From NCBI GenBank assembly GCA_030424595.1, contig JAUHWG010000006.1, positions 62,001 to 126,000 on the forward strand: a DNA stretch of 64,000 bases. The letters are read 5' to 3'. The stretch comes from Polyangia bacterium (GTDB lineage Bacteria > Myxococcota_A > Polyangia > Nannocystales > Nannocystaceae). Shown in pieces: positions 53,346-62,245 of this stretch (positions are counted from its first letter, which is position 1; every line of letters begins with the position of its first letter). Position numbers and translations under genes: made by a program. The notes below the pieces were generated by a model. It did no database searches and was not told the DNA's origin. It was given only the letters and a program-made list of their open reading frames with translations.

Positions 53346-56300
53346 TCATCCTGGGTGAACCTGCGCTTTCTGCGAATTGGGCGTCTTCTTGCGTCGCTTT
53401 GACCGCGGAGGCGGGACATCTTTTTCGAGATCATCGAGGACGATCGGTCCCTCGACGAGCGGAGCGAGGCAGAGCGTCGCTCTCGGGGCGTCTTCGCACC
53501 CCGTCGACGCCTCACGGGAGGCCTCGCGCTCGGCTCGAGTGCCTGAAGCCGCCGCGGCGAACGCGGCCTTGAGGGGTTGTCCCCAGGGGGATAGGTCCTC
53601 GGCGCGCAGCGGCTTGTACGGGGGCGTCGTCTCCTCCGTCAGCCAGCGAGTGATGCTCATCTCCCAGCCTTGCCGACGCAGCTGGGGGAGAGGGCGAGGA
53701 GGGCTGTGGTCGCCACCGCCGAGGAGGTGCGCGAGCGAAGCCGCGGCCGCGTCGCGGGCGATCCCCTTGGGTCCGAGGTAGCGGCGGAAGAGGGCCTCTA
53801 CGATCACCTCGGTCGGGGTGCTCACCTTGCCGAGCCTCCAGGCGGCGATGGCAGCCCTGTGATGATCGCTCGCGTCCAAGAGCTGCGAGAGCATCTTTAG
53901 GTCGCTGTCGGGGGTGATCGCCGCGAGGGCCATGGCGCATGCGCGGCGGTGCGGCTTGCTCCGGATCCTGTCCATCCAGATGGTGAGCCGCCGTCGGATC
54001 TCTGGGCTGCTGGCGAGGGCCGGGTCCTGCGCGACGGCTACGCAGACGAGGGTGCTGAGGGGGTCTTCGTTGTCGAGCTCGAGGAAGGGCTGAAGGACGT
54101 CGCGGCGAGAGGGCGTGCTGAGGGCCGCCCAGGCGGCGGCATAGCGGACATCCCGCGGGACGACGCGGTTGGCGATCACCTGGTGGTAGAGCGGGAGAGC
54201 GGCCGGATCCTGCAGAGTTCCGGCGGCGATCAAGGCCGAGGCGCGCGCCTGGGCGTAGGCCTCCTTGACGGGTCTAGGAGCGTCGCGCGGCGGCGCCAAC
54301 TGTGCGCCCATGCGCGCGAGTGGGACAGCAGATCCCGGGAGACGGAGCCGGCCCAGGTGTTCGGCGGCCCTCAGGCGGGTGCCGATCGCGTCGCGGTTGA
54401 GCGAGAAGACCAGGACTCGGTTGAGCGCGCTCCCCCGCGTCGCAGCCTCGCCGTCGGCGAGCCACGCCTTGAGGGACGATGGATCGGAGCGGTCGAGGGC
54501 GTCGAGGAGGAGCTCGCGCGGCTCCTCGTTGGCGGGTTCTCGCTGCGCTCGGAGGAGCGCGAGCTCGACGACCGCGAGCGTGTTCGACGAGGCCTCGGCG
54601 ATGTCCAGGGCGCCGCGTCCGGCCTCTTGGGTGACCTCCGGCGGTCCACCGCTCTCAATGATCAGGCGGAAGAGCTCGGCGGCGGTGTCGGTGTCTCCTT
54701 TGGCGACCGCGAGCTTGGCGAGCCGAAGCCTCGCTTGGGGGTTGCCTGGGGAGAGCTCGAGCGCCTTGTGGTAGGTCGCCGCGGCGGTCTCTGTCTCCCC
54801 ACGCCGCTCGTAGAGCTCGCCCAGGCGGATGATCGCCCGCGAGGAGTCTGCGCCACCGTTCACGGCTCGCGTCGCCGAGCGCAGCGCTCTCTCGAGGTCC
54901 TCCGGATCGAGGGCTGTCTCGGCGAGCTCCGTGAGCACGTCGCCTCCGCGCTTTGGATCGACCTCGACGAGGCGCTCTAGGGTGGCGATGGCCGACTCAC
55001 CCTGACCTGCTCGACGCTGGGCGCGGGCGAGGGCTGCGAGGCGCTCTGGGTCCTGGGGGGCGAGCTCCAAGAGTTGCTTTTGGACGACGACGGCCTCTTC
55101 GTGCCGCTCCTGCCGTGAGTAGAGCTCGGCGAGGAAGAGGCCAGCCTCCACGCGCTCTTCGGGCGAGCCCTTGGCGAGCGTCTCCTTCGCGTCCTGCTCG
55201 GCGTCGCGTCGCCGCTTGGCCGTCTTGCCGGAGGTACCGCTGACCAGGAGCTCGACGACCCGTGTGCGCGCTTCGTCGCGGAGGAGGCGCTGCTCCGGCT
55301 TGTTCGCGTGGGTGAGGATCTCCTGCCACGAGGTCAGGGCCCGCTGCGGGACCCGGCTGTCCTGTTCGAGGAGGGCTCGGAGCCGGAGGTAGGTCGGCTC
55401 GTTCGGGGCGGCCGCGAGGGCTTTTTGCAGCGAGAGGATCGCGTCCGGGTGGCGATGTTCCGCGAGGAGCTCTGCGTGTCGGGCCCAGCCCCGATGCCGC
55501 GGCCGGATAAGCTTTGGTATGGCCGACCATTCGCGCAGGGCGTCGGCGACCTGGCCGCGGTTGAGGAGCTGCTCGCCGAGGGCGATCCGCGCGTCGGGAT
55601 CGCGGGGGTGTTGCTTGACCATCCGCTTCGCGATCTCGAGGGCGTGATCGGGCTCTTGGTTCAGGTTGAAGAAGTCGAGGAGGGCGATCAGTGTCCCTGC
55701 TGAACGGCCAGCGTGGGCCTCGACGTCGGCGGCGATCCCCAGCCCGAGCTCACGATGGCCGTTGGCGATCATCCGGTTGGCGATCTCGAGGGCGAGGGGG
55801 GCGGTCTCTGGATCTCGCTCGGCCCGCAGGCGGCGGATCTCTGCGGCTGTCGATGCCGCGTCGCCCGAGGCCTCGACCGAGCTGAGGAGCGCGGTCAGCC
55901 CCTCGCGGTCGCGAGGATCTGCCTGAACGGCCCGGCGCCAGCTCTGTGTCGGATCTCGGCCCTCGAGGGCCTCTAGGCTGGCGAGTGCGCGCCAGGCCGC
56001 GGCCTCCTTCGCGTGCCGAGGCTCAGCGAGCCAGTCCTCCAGACGATCGAGGCCCAGGGTGCCGCTAACGTCTCGACGATGGGCGTCGGCGAGGGTGCTC
56101 CACAGACCCTCTCTGTCCCTCTCCGTGTCTGTCGCGGTGATCGCCTTCCACAGCAGGCTCGCAGCGGCGGGGGCGTCGTTCGAGCGGAGCTTGGCGCGCG
56201 CCCACTCGTGATCGATCGAGGGTCTTTGGCGGTCCGGCGCCGATCTTTCGGCGGCGGCGAAGGCCGCGTCCGCTCGCGCCGGCTCACCCGCAGCGAGCGC

Positions 56301-56912
56301 AGCACGGGCGATGCGGAGGGCGCTGTCGGTGTCGTCGCGCTGGAGGCTCTCGGCGATGCGCAGGGCATCACGATGGAGCTGATTGCGCTCTGCGAGCTCA
56401 TAGGCCCGCAAGAGGGGCTTGCTGTCGCCGTTGGCGGTGTCCTCGAGGACCTTGATCGCCCGCCGGACATCGCCGGCCGCGAGCCAGGCGTCGACCTCCA
56501 GGCCGATGACCGGGGAACGCCAGCGTCCGGCTCGATCGCGGATCGTCAGCAGGAGCTCTGCGGCGCTCCGAGGTTCGCCGCGGGCGATGAGGCTGCGGGC
56601 CCTCAGGATGGCGAGGCCCGGATCCTTGGGCGAGCGCTTGGCCGCGCTGTCGACCTTCCTTGCGAGCCCTGCGGCGCCCATCGAGCGCTCGAGGGCGCGC
56701 CACTGCTTGCGGTCGAAGGGCTTGCTCCGCAGCTTCTGGAAGCGCTGTTCGAGGAGCGCTGGCTGGCGATCGTCCCGCTCGATCGACCACTCGTCCCCAG
56801 GCGGTGCGGACGCGGCGGACGCGCTTTGCGACAGAAGTAGCCCGAGCGTGAGCACAGGGGCCCAAGCTCGACGTTTGCCGCTTTGCGGGGGCTGTCGCGG
56901 TGACGTCACCAC
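53346..56912 (-). CDS. Large secreted TPR-repeat protein
   Basis: 1188 residues with a Sec signal peptide (hydrophobic core ~18-32, AxA site near ASA) and then a long array of TPR-like helical pairs from ~40 to ~870, clearest at ~590-770 (LAALARAQRRAGQGESAIATL, LGELYERRGETETAAATYHK). Residues ~870-1110 look like HEAT-type repeats, and the C-terminal tail is basic (RSKRRKKTP). It is likely a periplasmic scaffold. The GTG start at 56912 lacks a good ribosome site. It lies upstream of the FHA pair on the same strand (84-bp gap). Confidence 0.82.
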   Translation of the reverse strand: MVTSPRQPPQSGKRRAWAPVLTLGLLLSQSASAASAPPGDEWSIERDDRQPALLEQRFQKLRSKPFDRKQWRALERSMGAAGLARKVDSAAKRSPKDPGLAILRARSLIARGEPRSAAELLLTIRDRAGRWRSPVIGLEVDAWLAAGDVRRAIKVLEDTANGDSKPLLRAYELAERNQLHRDALRIAESLQRDDTDSALRIARAALAAGEPARADAAFAAAERSAPDRQRPSIDHEWARAKLRSNDAPAAASLLWKAITATDTERDREGLWSTLADAHRRDVSGTLGLDRLEDWLAEPRHAKEAAAWRALASLEALEGRDPTQSWRRAVQADPRDREGLTALLSSVEASGDAASTAAEIRRLRAERDPETAPLALEIANRMIANGHRELGLGIAADVEAHAGRSAGTLIALLDFFNLNQEPDHALEIAKRMVKQHPRDPDARIALGEQLLNRGQVADALREWSAIPKLIRPRHRGWARHAELLAEHRHPDAILSLQKALAAAPNEPTYLRLRALLEQDSRVPQRALTSWQEILTHANKPEQRLLRDEARTRVVELLVSGTSGKTAKRRRDAEQDAKETLAKGSPEERVEAGLFLAELYSRQERHEEAVVVQKQLLELAPQDPERLAALARAQRRAGQGESAIATLERLVEVDPKRGGDVLTELAETALDPEDLERALRSATRAVNGGADSSRAIIRLGELYERRGETETAAATYHKALELSPGNPQARLRLAKLAVAKGDTDTAAELFRLIIESGGPPEVTQEAGRGALDIAEASSNTLAVVELALLRAQREPANEEPRELLLDALDRSDPSSLKAWLADGEAATRGSALNRVLVFSLNRDAIGTRLRAAEHLGRLRLPGSAVPLARMGAQLAPPRDAPRPVKEAYAQARASALIAAGTLQDPAALPLYHQVIANRVVPRDVRYAAAWAALSTPSRRDVLQPFLELDNEDPLSTLVCVAVAQDPALASSPEIRRRLTIWMDRIRSKPHRRACAMALAAITPDSDLKMLSQLLDASDHHRAAIAAWRLGKVSTPTEVIVEALFRRYLGPKGIARDAAAASLAHLLGGGDHSPPRPLPQLRRQGWEMSITRWLTEETTPPYKPLRAEDLSPWGQPLKAAFAAAASGTRAEREASREASTGCEDAPRATLCLAPLVEGPIVLDDLEKDVPPPRSKRRKKTPNSQKAQVHPG

Positions 56913-57107
56913 CTCGTGAGCCTAGCAGGTTCCGATCGACGCCAACGAGGTCCAGATTGTCTCGAAGAGCGTAGCCGCACAAGATCGAGGGAGCGCCCCT
57001 GACGGCGCCTAGGCGCGCGTTCTCGGCGATGAGCGGCCTGCGCGGGGGATGGGCCGCTCTTGGGGGGCCTTGACCCGGTCGATGAGCGGTCTACAGTGCC
57101 GGCCGCA

Positions 57108-57416
57108 ATGCCGATCTACGCCTACCAGTGCACTCAGTGCGGCAAAGACGAAGAGTACATTCAGAAATTCAGCGATCCGCCGATGGAGAAGTGCGAGCAC
57201 TGCGGCGGTCCTCTGCGCCGGTTGGTGACGAGCGCCGCGTTCCACCTCAAGGGTGGCGGTTGGTACAAAGACCTCTACGCCAGCTCCAAGCCGGGCGAAG
57301 GCAGCGGCGGAGGCTCCACCACGCCGGCCGCGGAGAGCAAGCCCGCGAGCAAGCCCGAGAGCAAGCCTGAGAGCAAGCCCGCGAGCAAGCCCGCGTCCTC
57401 GGGGAGTTCGACATGA
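57108..57416 (+). CDS. FmdB-family zinc ribbon protein
   Basis: 102 residues. Cys8, Cys11, Cys29 and Cys32 form the zinc ribbon of the FmdB/CxxC_CxxC_SSSS family (MPIYAYQC start). A Ser/Lys/Pro tail with four copies of SKP(A/E) follows, encoded by 12-bp repeats at about 57340-57395. Its stop overlaps the folD ATG. FmdB-like proteins are thought to be regulatory but have no clear proven role. Confidence 0.85.
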   Translation: MPIYAYQCTQCGKDEEYIQKFSDPPMEKCEHCGGPLRRLVTSAAFHLKGGGWYKDLYASSKPGEGSGGGSTTPAAESKPASKPESKPESKPASKPASSGSST

Positions 57417-58282
57417 GCGGTCAGGCGGCCAAGATCGACGGCAAGGCGCTCTCGAAGGAGCTCCTCCGCGAGGTTAAGGGGCGTTCCGCGGCGTGTGTCG
57501 AGAAGGGGGTCATCCCCTGCCTCGCGGTCGTCCTGGTCGGCGAGGATCCTGCTTCGGCGATCTACGTCCGCAACAAGGGGCGGCGCGCGGCGGAGTGCGG
57601 GATCGAGACCCGCGATCATCGTCTCCCGGCGACGACGACGACGGAGCAGCTGCTCAGCCTCCTCGCGGAGCTCAACGCCGATCCGACGGTCGACGGGATC
57701 CTCGTCCAGCTACCGCTGCCCGAGGCCGTCGACAGTGAGGCGATCCTCCTGGCGATCGACCCGCGCAAGGATGTCGACGGCTTCCACCCGGACAACCTCG
57801 GCCTGCTGATGCTCGGCAAGCCTCGCTTTGTCGCCTGTACGCCGCAGGGGTGCATGCGGCTCCTGGAGTCCGCTGGCGTCGAGCTGTCGGGCAAGCGGGC
57901 GTTGGTCGTCGGCCGATCGACGATCGTCGGCAAGCCGATGGCGCAGCTCCTCCTCCAGGCGAACGCGACCGTGACGATCGCTCACTCGCGGACGCTCGAT
58001 CTGCCGGGGCTGGTCGCCCAGTCGGAGGTCGTGGTCGCCGCGGTCGGGCGACCGAACTTCATCCGCGGAGAGTGGATCCGGCCGGGGGCCGTGATCATCG
58101 ACGTCGGGATCAACCGCCTCGAGAATGGAAAGCTCGCCGGCGATGTCGATCACGCGGGAGCGCTGAGCCGGGCCTCGGCGATCACGCCTGTTCCCGGTGG
58201 CGTCGGGCCGATGACGATCGCGTGTTTGCTGAGCAACTGCGTCGACGCTGCCGAGCGCCGAGCCGCGGGCGCGGCCTCGTAG
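57413..58282 (+). CDS. folD: Bifunctional methylenetetrahydrofolate dehydrogenase/cyclohydrolase
   Basis: 289 residues. The active-site Tyr/Lys lie in [12 protein letters not shown], then [18 protein letters not shown], the nucleotide region [15 protein letters not shown] and the C-terminal [13 protein letters not shown]; all are FolD signatures. It converts 5,10-methylene-THF to 10-formyl-THF. It overlaps fmdB by four bases and is convergent with parB. Confidence 0.95.
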   Translation: MSGQAAKIDGKALSKELLREVKGRSAACVEKGVIPCLAVVLVGEDPASAIYVRNKGRRAAECGIETRDHRLPATTTTEQLLSLLAELNADPTVDGILVQLPLPEAVDSEAILLAIDPRKDVDGFHPDNLGLLMLGKPRFVACTPQGCMRLLESAGVELSGKRALVVGRSTIVGKPMAQLLLQANATVTIAHSRTLDLPGLVAQSEVVVAAVGRPNFIRGEWIRPGAVIIDVGINRLENGKLAGDVDHAGALSRASAITPVPGGVGPMTIACLLSNCVDAAERRAAGAAS

Positions 58283-58330
58283 GCTCTCGAGTCCGCGGAG
58301 GTGTCGAGTCGTGAGCTTCATTCAGGGGAG

Positions 58331-58348
58331 CCTCGGCTCGCGCCGAGG
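58331..58348. terminator. Bidirectional terminator-like hairpin between folD and parB
   Basis: A perfect 7-bp stem (58331-58337 with 58342-58348) with a tetraloop lies in the 79-bp gap between the converging folD and parB genes. Confidence 0.5.
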
Positions 58349-58361
58349 GTCGTCCTCAGGC

Positions 58362-59264
58362 TCAGCGCTTCTCGTCGACGAGGACTTCGAGGAGCCGATC
58401 GAGCTCGTCGAGATCGCCGTAGGGGATCTCGATCATCCCCTGGTTCTTCCCCTTCTCCCGGAGGACGACCTTCGCCCCCAGGCTTCGGCGCAGCTGAGCT
58501 TCGAGGTCGCGGACCTGGAGCTGGTGCTTCTCCCGCTCCGGGTCGACCGCGGGCTCGGGCTCGGTCGGCCGCAGACGGTCTCGGACGGCCCGTTCGACGG
58601 CGCGTACGCTCATCCCGGAGCGGCTCGCGGCGAGGGCGAGCTCGATCATCGCCGCCGGGTCGTCAAGCGCGAGGAGAGCGCGAGCGTGGCCCATCCCCAG
58701 CACCCCGTCTTGGACCATCGCCTGGACCTTCTCCGGGAGCTTGAGCAGGCGCATGGTGTTGGAGATGGTGCTCCGGTCCTTGCCGATCCGGCTCGCGAGC
58801 TCCTCTTGCGTGCAGCTTCGGACGTCCATCAGCTGACGGAAGGCGCGGGCCTCCTCGATCGGATCGAGGTCCTCACGCTGGAGGTTCTCGATCACCGCGA
58901 GCTCTAGGTGCTCGCTCGCGGGGCTGTTGTGGATGACGACCGGGACCTCGTGGAGGCCGGCCTGCTGGGCCGCTCGCCAACGCCGCTCGCCGGCGATGAT
59001 CGTGTACTCGCCCTGACTCCCGGCGACCGGCGAGACGACGATGGGCTGGAGGATCCCGTGGTTGCCGATGCTCGTCGCGAGCTCGCGCAGCGGCGCGTCG
59101 GCGAAGCGCTTGCGGGGTTGATCGGGGTTGGCGAGGAGCGCCTCGATGGGAAGCATGCGCAGCCCCGTGGGCGGGGTCGCGGACTTCTCTCGCTTGGGGC
59201 TCGCGTTCGGGATCAGGGCGCCGAGACCACGGCCGAGGGCGCGGCGGTTGGGGGGGTTGGTCAC
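58362..59264 (-). CDS. parB: Chromosome partitioning protein ParB
   Basis: 300 residues. The CTPase/parS-loading N domain has NPDQPRKRF and the [12 protein letters not shown] box; the helix-turn-helix region has [15 protein letters not shown] and [17 protein letters not shown]; the C-terminal ~50 residues form the dimerisation domain. The basic N-terminal [11 protein letters not shown] segment is the conserved ParA-stimulating peptide. The ATG overlaps the parA stop (ATGA), so the two genes are coupled. Confidence 0.95.
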   Translation of the reverse strand: MTNPPNRRALGRGLGALIPNASPKREKSATPPTGLRMLPIEALLANPDQPRKRFADAPLRELATSIGNHGILQPIVVSPVAGSQGEYTIIAGERRWRAAQQAGLHEVPVVIHNSPASEHLELAVIENLQREDLDPIEEARAFRQLMDVRSCTQEELASRIGKDRSTISNTMRLLKLPEKVQAMVQDGVLGMGHARALLALDDPAAMIELALAASRSGMSVRAVERAVRDRLRPTEPEPAVDPEREKHQLQVRDLEAQLRRSLGAKVVLREKGKNQGMIEIPYGDLDELDRLLEVLVDEKR

Positions 59265-60124
59265 GCGGGCGACCTCGCTTCCTTGTCATGGACTCCGTCG
59301 GAGTCTTCGTCGCTCGTGCTGCGCGCCTCCATCCGCTGGAGGAGCTCGTCGGCGAGGTCGAGGTAGGCGACCGCGCCCTTGCTGCCGATGTCGTAGAGCA
59401 GCGCCGGCTTGCCGAAGCTGGGGGACTCGCTCAGGCGGATGTTCTGCGGGATCCGGGTGTCGAAGACGTACTGCGGGAAGTGCTTCTCGACCTCGGCGAC
59501 GACCTGCTTGGCCAGGTTGGTCCGCTGGTCGAACATGCAGAAGACGATCCCTTCGATCACCAGGTTCGGGTTGAACGAGCTGCGGATCGCGTCGATCGTC
59601 CCGTGCAGCGCGCCCAGGCCCTCGAGCGAGAAGTAGCGGGCCTGCATCGGGATCAGGACCGCGTCGGCGGCGACCAGGGCGTTGAGGGTGAGAAGCCCGA
59701 GCGAGGGCGGGCAGTCGAAGACGATGAAGTCCCAGCGGCTGCGGGCATCGCCGCGGAGGAGCGCTCGGCGGAGCACGGACTCGCGGTGGTCGGCGCCCAC
59801 GAGCTCGATCTCTGCGCCTGTCAGGTCCGCCGAGGCCGGGATCACCGAGAGGGTCGGCAGCTCGGTCTCCTGAACGGCCTCGTCGAGGGACGCCTGGCCG
59901 AGCATCAGCTCGTAGGTGCCGACGGTCACCTCGTCGCGGGCGTAGCCGACAGAGGAGCTGGCGTTGCCCTGGGGATCGAGGTCGATGAGGAGGACGCGGC
60001 GCTCGCTCGCGGCCAGGCTCGCGGCCAGGTTGACCGCGGTGGTCGTCTTGCCCTCGCCGCCTTTTTGGTTGCTGACCGCGATGATCGTCGCGTTCGGGGG
60101 GTCGTGGTCTTCGGCTTCGGCCAT
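59261..60124 (-). CDS. parA: Chromosome partitioning ATPase ParA (Soj)
   Basis: 287 residues from the ATG at 60124 (an in-frame ATG at 60151 is also possible). The deviant Walker A reads KGGEGKTT rather than the usual KGGVGKTT, with Lys21 as signature lysine; Walker A' has DLDPQGN and Walker B VFDCPPSLG. Length fits chromosomal ParA. The parAB order with coupled translation is standard. No parS site was recognised nearby. Confidence 0.93.
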   Translation of the reverse strand: MAEAEDHDPPNATIIAVSNQKGGEGKTTTAVNLAASLAASERRVLLIDLDPQGNASSSVGYARDEVTVGTYELMLGQASLDEAVQETELPTLSVIPASADLTGAEIELVGADHRESVLRRALLRGDARSRWDFIVFDCPPSLGLLTLNALVAADAVLIPMQARYFSLEGLGALHGTIDAIRSSFNPNLVIEGIVFCMFDQRTNLAKQVVAEVEKHFPQYVFDTRIPQNIRLSESPSFGKPALLYDIGSKGAVAYLDLADELLQRMEARSTSDEDSDGVHDKEARSPA

Positions 60125-60356
60125 GGGAATCGGCCCATCCTTACCACCCATGCGCGGCCATGACAGCTGTGGGGGCGATCGGCCCTGGAGGAGCCCTGAG
60201 GCGAACCTAGACCCGACTTGAGAGAGGGTAAGTTTTTTGCCTACATGTAAGATGATGTGTACGACTCCTGCACCGGACGCCGACCGCTCGGGTCCAACCA
60301 GCACCGCCGCCGAGCCTGCCACGGGCTGACGAGCGGCGCCTATGGGGAGTCAAACG

Positions 60357-60527
60357 ATGAGCTACTTTCGCAACAGCTTCACGAGTTTCCAGGAGTTCCA
60401 GCGCGAGACCGGCCGGGACTGGACTCATCAGCTCGGCAAGGAGGAGTACGAGCTCCTCCACGAGATCGAGGATGACGACCGGTTCGCCGATCGTCCGCGC
60501 CGAAGCCAGCGCGACGAGTGGGACTGA
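60357..60527 (+). CDS. Small acidic protein of unknown function
   Basis: 56 residues from the ATG at 60357, which has GGGGAG 7 nt upstream (an upstream in-frame ATG at 60342 lacks this). Its composition is Glu/Asp/Arg-rich with a helical middle (KEEYELLHEIEDDD) and an RSQRDEWD end. It has no signal peptide. The region just upstream (60225-60270) is A/T-rich for this genome and may carry divergent promoters for this gene and parA. Confidence 0.6.
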   Translation: MSYFRNSFTSFQEFQRETGRDWTHQLGKEEYELLHEIEDDDRFADRPRRSQRDEWD

Positions 60528-60597
60528 GCTCGGTAGTCCGGTCCCTCGGGTCGTCGCGAGGCCCCGCGCTGAAGCGTTCCTTGGCCCGAGGAGCCCG

Positions 60598-61974
60598 CTA
60601 GGGGACGCCTGGGGAGGCCTCCGCCAGCTCCCACTGTGCGGGCTCATCGTCAGCCTCCGGCGTGAGGCGATGGGCAGGTAGCTCGATGTCGACGGGGTAG
60701 GGCTCCGCGAAGGCGTCTGGCCAGGCGCGGTAGGTCGAGGCGATCGTCTCGTCGGCGTCGCGGAGAACGACGGGCTCATGGGCTGTCAGGCCTCCATCTG
60801 CCAGGTTGGAGTCATCTGTCTCAAAGACCATGGCGCCCCCGGTGGGGCCGATGAAGGCACCTCCGACGATCAGCGCCCGCTCGCCCACAGCGAGGCAGCT
60901 CTCTGGAGAACAGCCGCTCGATCCCTCGCGGTAGAGCAGCGGATCGCGACCGGGGGCGTCGATGTCTTCGCTGTCGGCGATGCTCCAGCCCGCGAGATCG
61001 ACGTCGTCAGGCCCGAGGTTGAGGATCTCGACGTACTCGAGCTCTCGCTCCTGGGAGCTCGGCCCGGGGGCGTTGCTCAGCACCTCGGTGATCACGAGGG
61101 TCGCTTCGCCGGGAGGTTCGCCGGTCGTTCCGTCGGTCGTTCCGCCAGTGCCGTCGCCGGTGGTGCTGTCACCGGTGGTGCTGTCGGGCTCAGGCTCCAG
61201 CTCTCCGGGGCTCGGGACGCAGAGGGCCCAGTCCTCGGCGCTGTCGCTGTCGAGGAAGGGCTGGGTCCTGCACCACGAGAACCCAGAGACGGGCTCGCCT
61301 GCCGGGACGCCCTCCCAGGCGCCGTCGAAGTCATGGCTCGCGGGCGGATCGCCGCCGTAGATGAGGGCGTCGACGGCCTCCTCGCCAGGCCCGATGAGGA
61401 GCACCGCGCCGTCGCCGTTGCGCAGCCCCGCCGCGGTCTCAAAGTGGACCTCAAGGATCCCCGGCTCGTAGAAGACGCCTGTCCAGGGGGCCGCTTCGAG
61501 ATCGGCGTAGCGGTAGAGAACGAGCCGTTCTCCGGGGCCGAGGTGCTCATCAGCGAGGCCGAGCTCGTCCGTGCTGAGCCGAGGCCAGCCGCGGGCGAGG
61601 ATGATCAGATCTGCGATAGGCAGGGCTTCGTCGCCGACGTTCAGCACCTCGATGATCTCAGGCGACCACGGGTCGCCGTCCTTGCCCTCGGGATCGGCGA
61701 GCACCTCGGTGAGGCGGAGGCCCCCGAGGTCGACGGGTCTGCCCTCGCCGGTGGTCGTCGCCGTGTCTGACCCACCTGCGCTCGTGCCTGGGTCTGTTGT
61801 GTCGTCCTGAGGCGGCGCCGGGCCTCGATCGGGCTCAGGCAGCTCATCCCAGGGAGAGGGAGCGCCGAGGTCGGGGAGGAGCTGCGTCGGCGCTTCGAAC
61901 TCGGGGGGAGGGGCTGCGCAGGCGATCGATGCGGTCAGGGGTACGACGAGGGGGAAGAGGAGGTACGCACGCAT
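60598..61974 (-). CDS. Lipoprotein with two lamin-tail (LTD) domains
   Basis: 458 residues. Signal peptide with lipobox SIAC (Cys19), then a Pro/Thr/Gly linker. The first LTD domain is at ~85-230 (LTEVLADPEGKDGDPWSPE, FIEVLN-type IIEVLNVGDEAL), a Thr-Gly-Asp linker at ~265-290, and the second LTD at ~293-430 (ITEVLSNAPGP, LEYVEILNLGPDDVDLAGWS). Bacterial LTD proteins are secreted or surface-attached beta-sandwich modules. No enzymatic domain is attached. Confidence 0.87.
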   Translation of the reverse strand: MRAYLLFPLVVPLTASIACAAPPPEFEAPTQLLPDLGAPSPWDELPEPDRGPAPPQDDTTDPGTSAGGSDTATTTGEGRPVDLGGLRLTEVLADPEGKDGDPWSPEIIEVLNVGDEALPIADLIILARGWPRLSTDELGLADEHLGPGERLVLYRYADLEAAPWTGVFYEPGILEVHFETAAGLRNGDGAVLLIGPGEEAVDALIYGGDPPASHDFDGAWEGVPAGEPVSGFSWCRTQPFLDSDSAEDWALCVPSPGELEPEPDSTTGDSTTGDGTGGTTDGTTGEPPGEATLVITEVLSNAPGPSSQERELEYVEILNLGPDDVDLAGWSIADSEDIDAPGRDPLLYREGSSGCSPESCLAVGERALIVGGAFIGPTGGAMVFETDDSNLADGGLTAHEPVVLRDADETIASTYRAWPDAFAEPYPVDIELPAHRLTPEADDEPAQWELAEASPGVP

Positions 61975-62215
61975 GCCGCTCTCTTCGACCGCGAAGGGGC
62001 GTTGTTGCGCGGTACGGGATCATCGCCTCTTGCCCCGCGGGAGGATCGTGCAGGTCGGGCGTCGTCACTGCGACCCTCGTGGGCCGGCGACGCTCGATCG
62101 GGGTCGACTCGAGCGCGGCTGGCTGGAGGGGAGGGGGCACCGTGCGTGCCCGACCCGACCCGCTCGTCCCCCGTGGGCTCGACGAGGCGACGTCGAAGAG
62201 GGGACCAAGTGACGC

Positions 62216-62245
62216 GCGGGCCTGCCCCGCATGTGGGTCTGCTAG
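62216..62245. repeat. 30-bp repeat, copy 2
   Basis: This copy matches 28655-28684 at 28 of 30 positions. It covers the stop codon of the sigma-54 activator gene and keeps the GCGGG/CCCGC hairpin, so in minus-strand transcription it lies at the very end of that gene. Confidence 0.6.

Noticed and set aside
60125..60356. parS or DnaA-box origin signal near parAB
   Set aside because: Only an 8-bp TACATGTA palindrome (about 60242-60249) is present; nothing matches a TGTTnCACGTGnAACA-type parS or a DnaA-box cluster.
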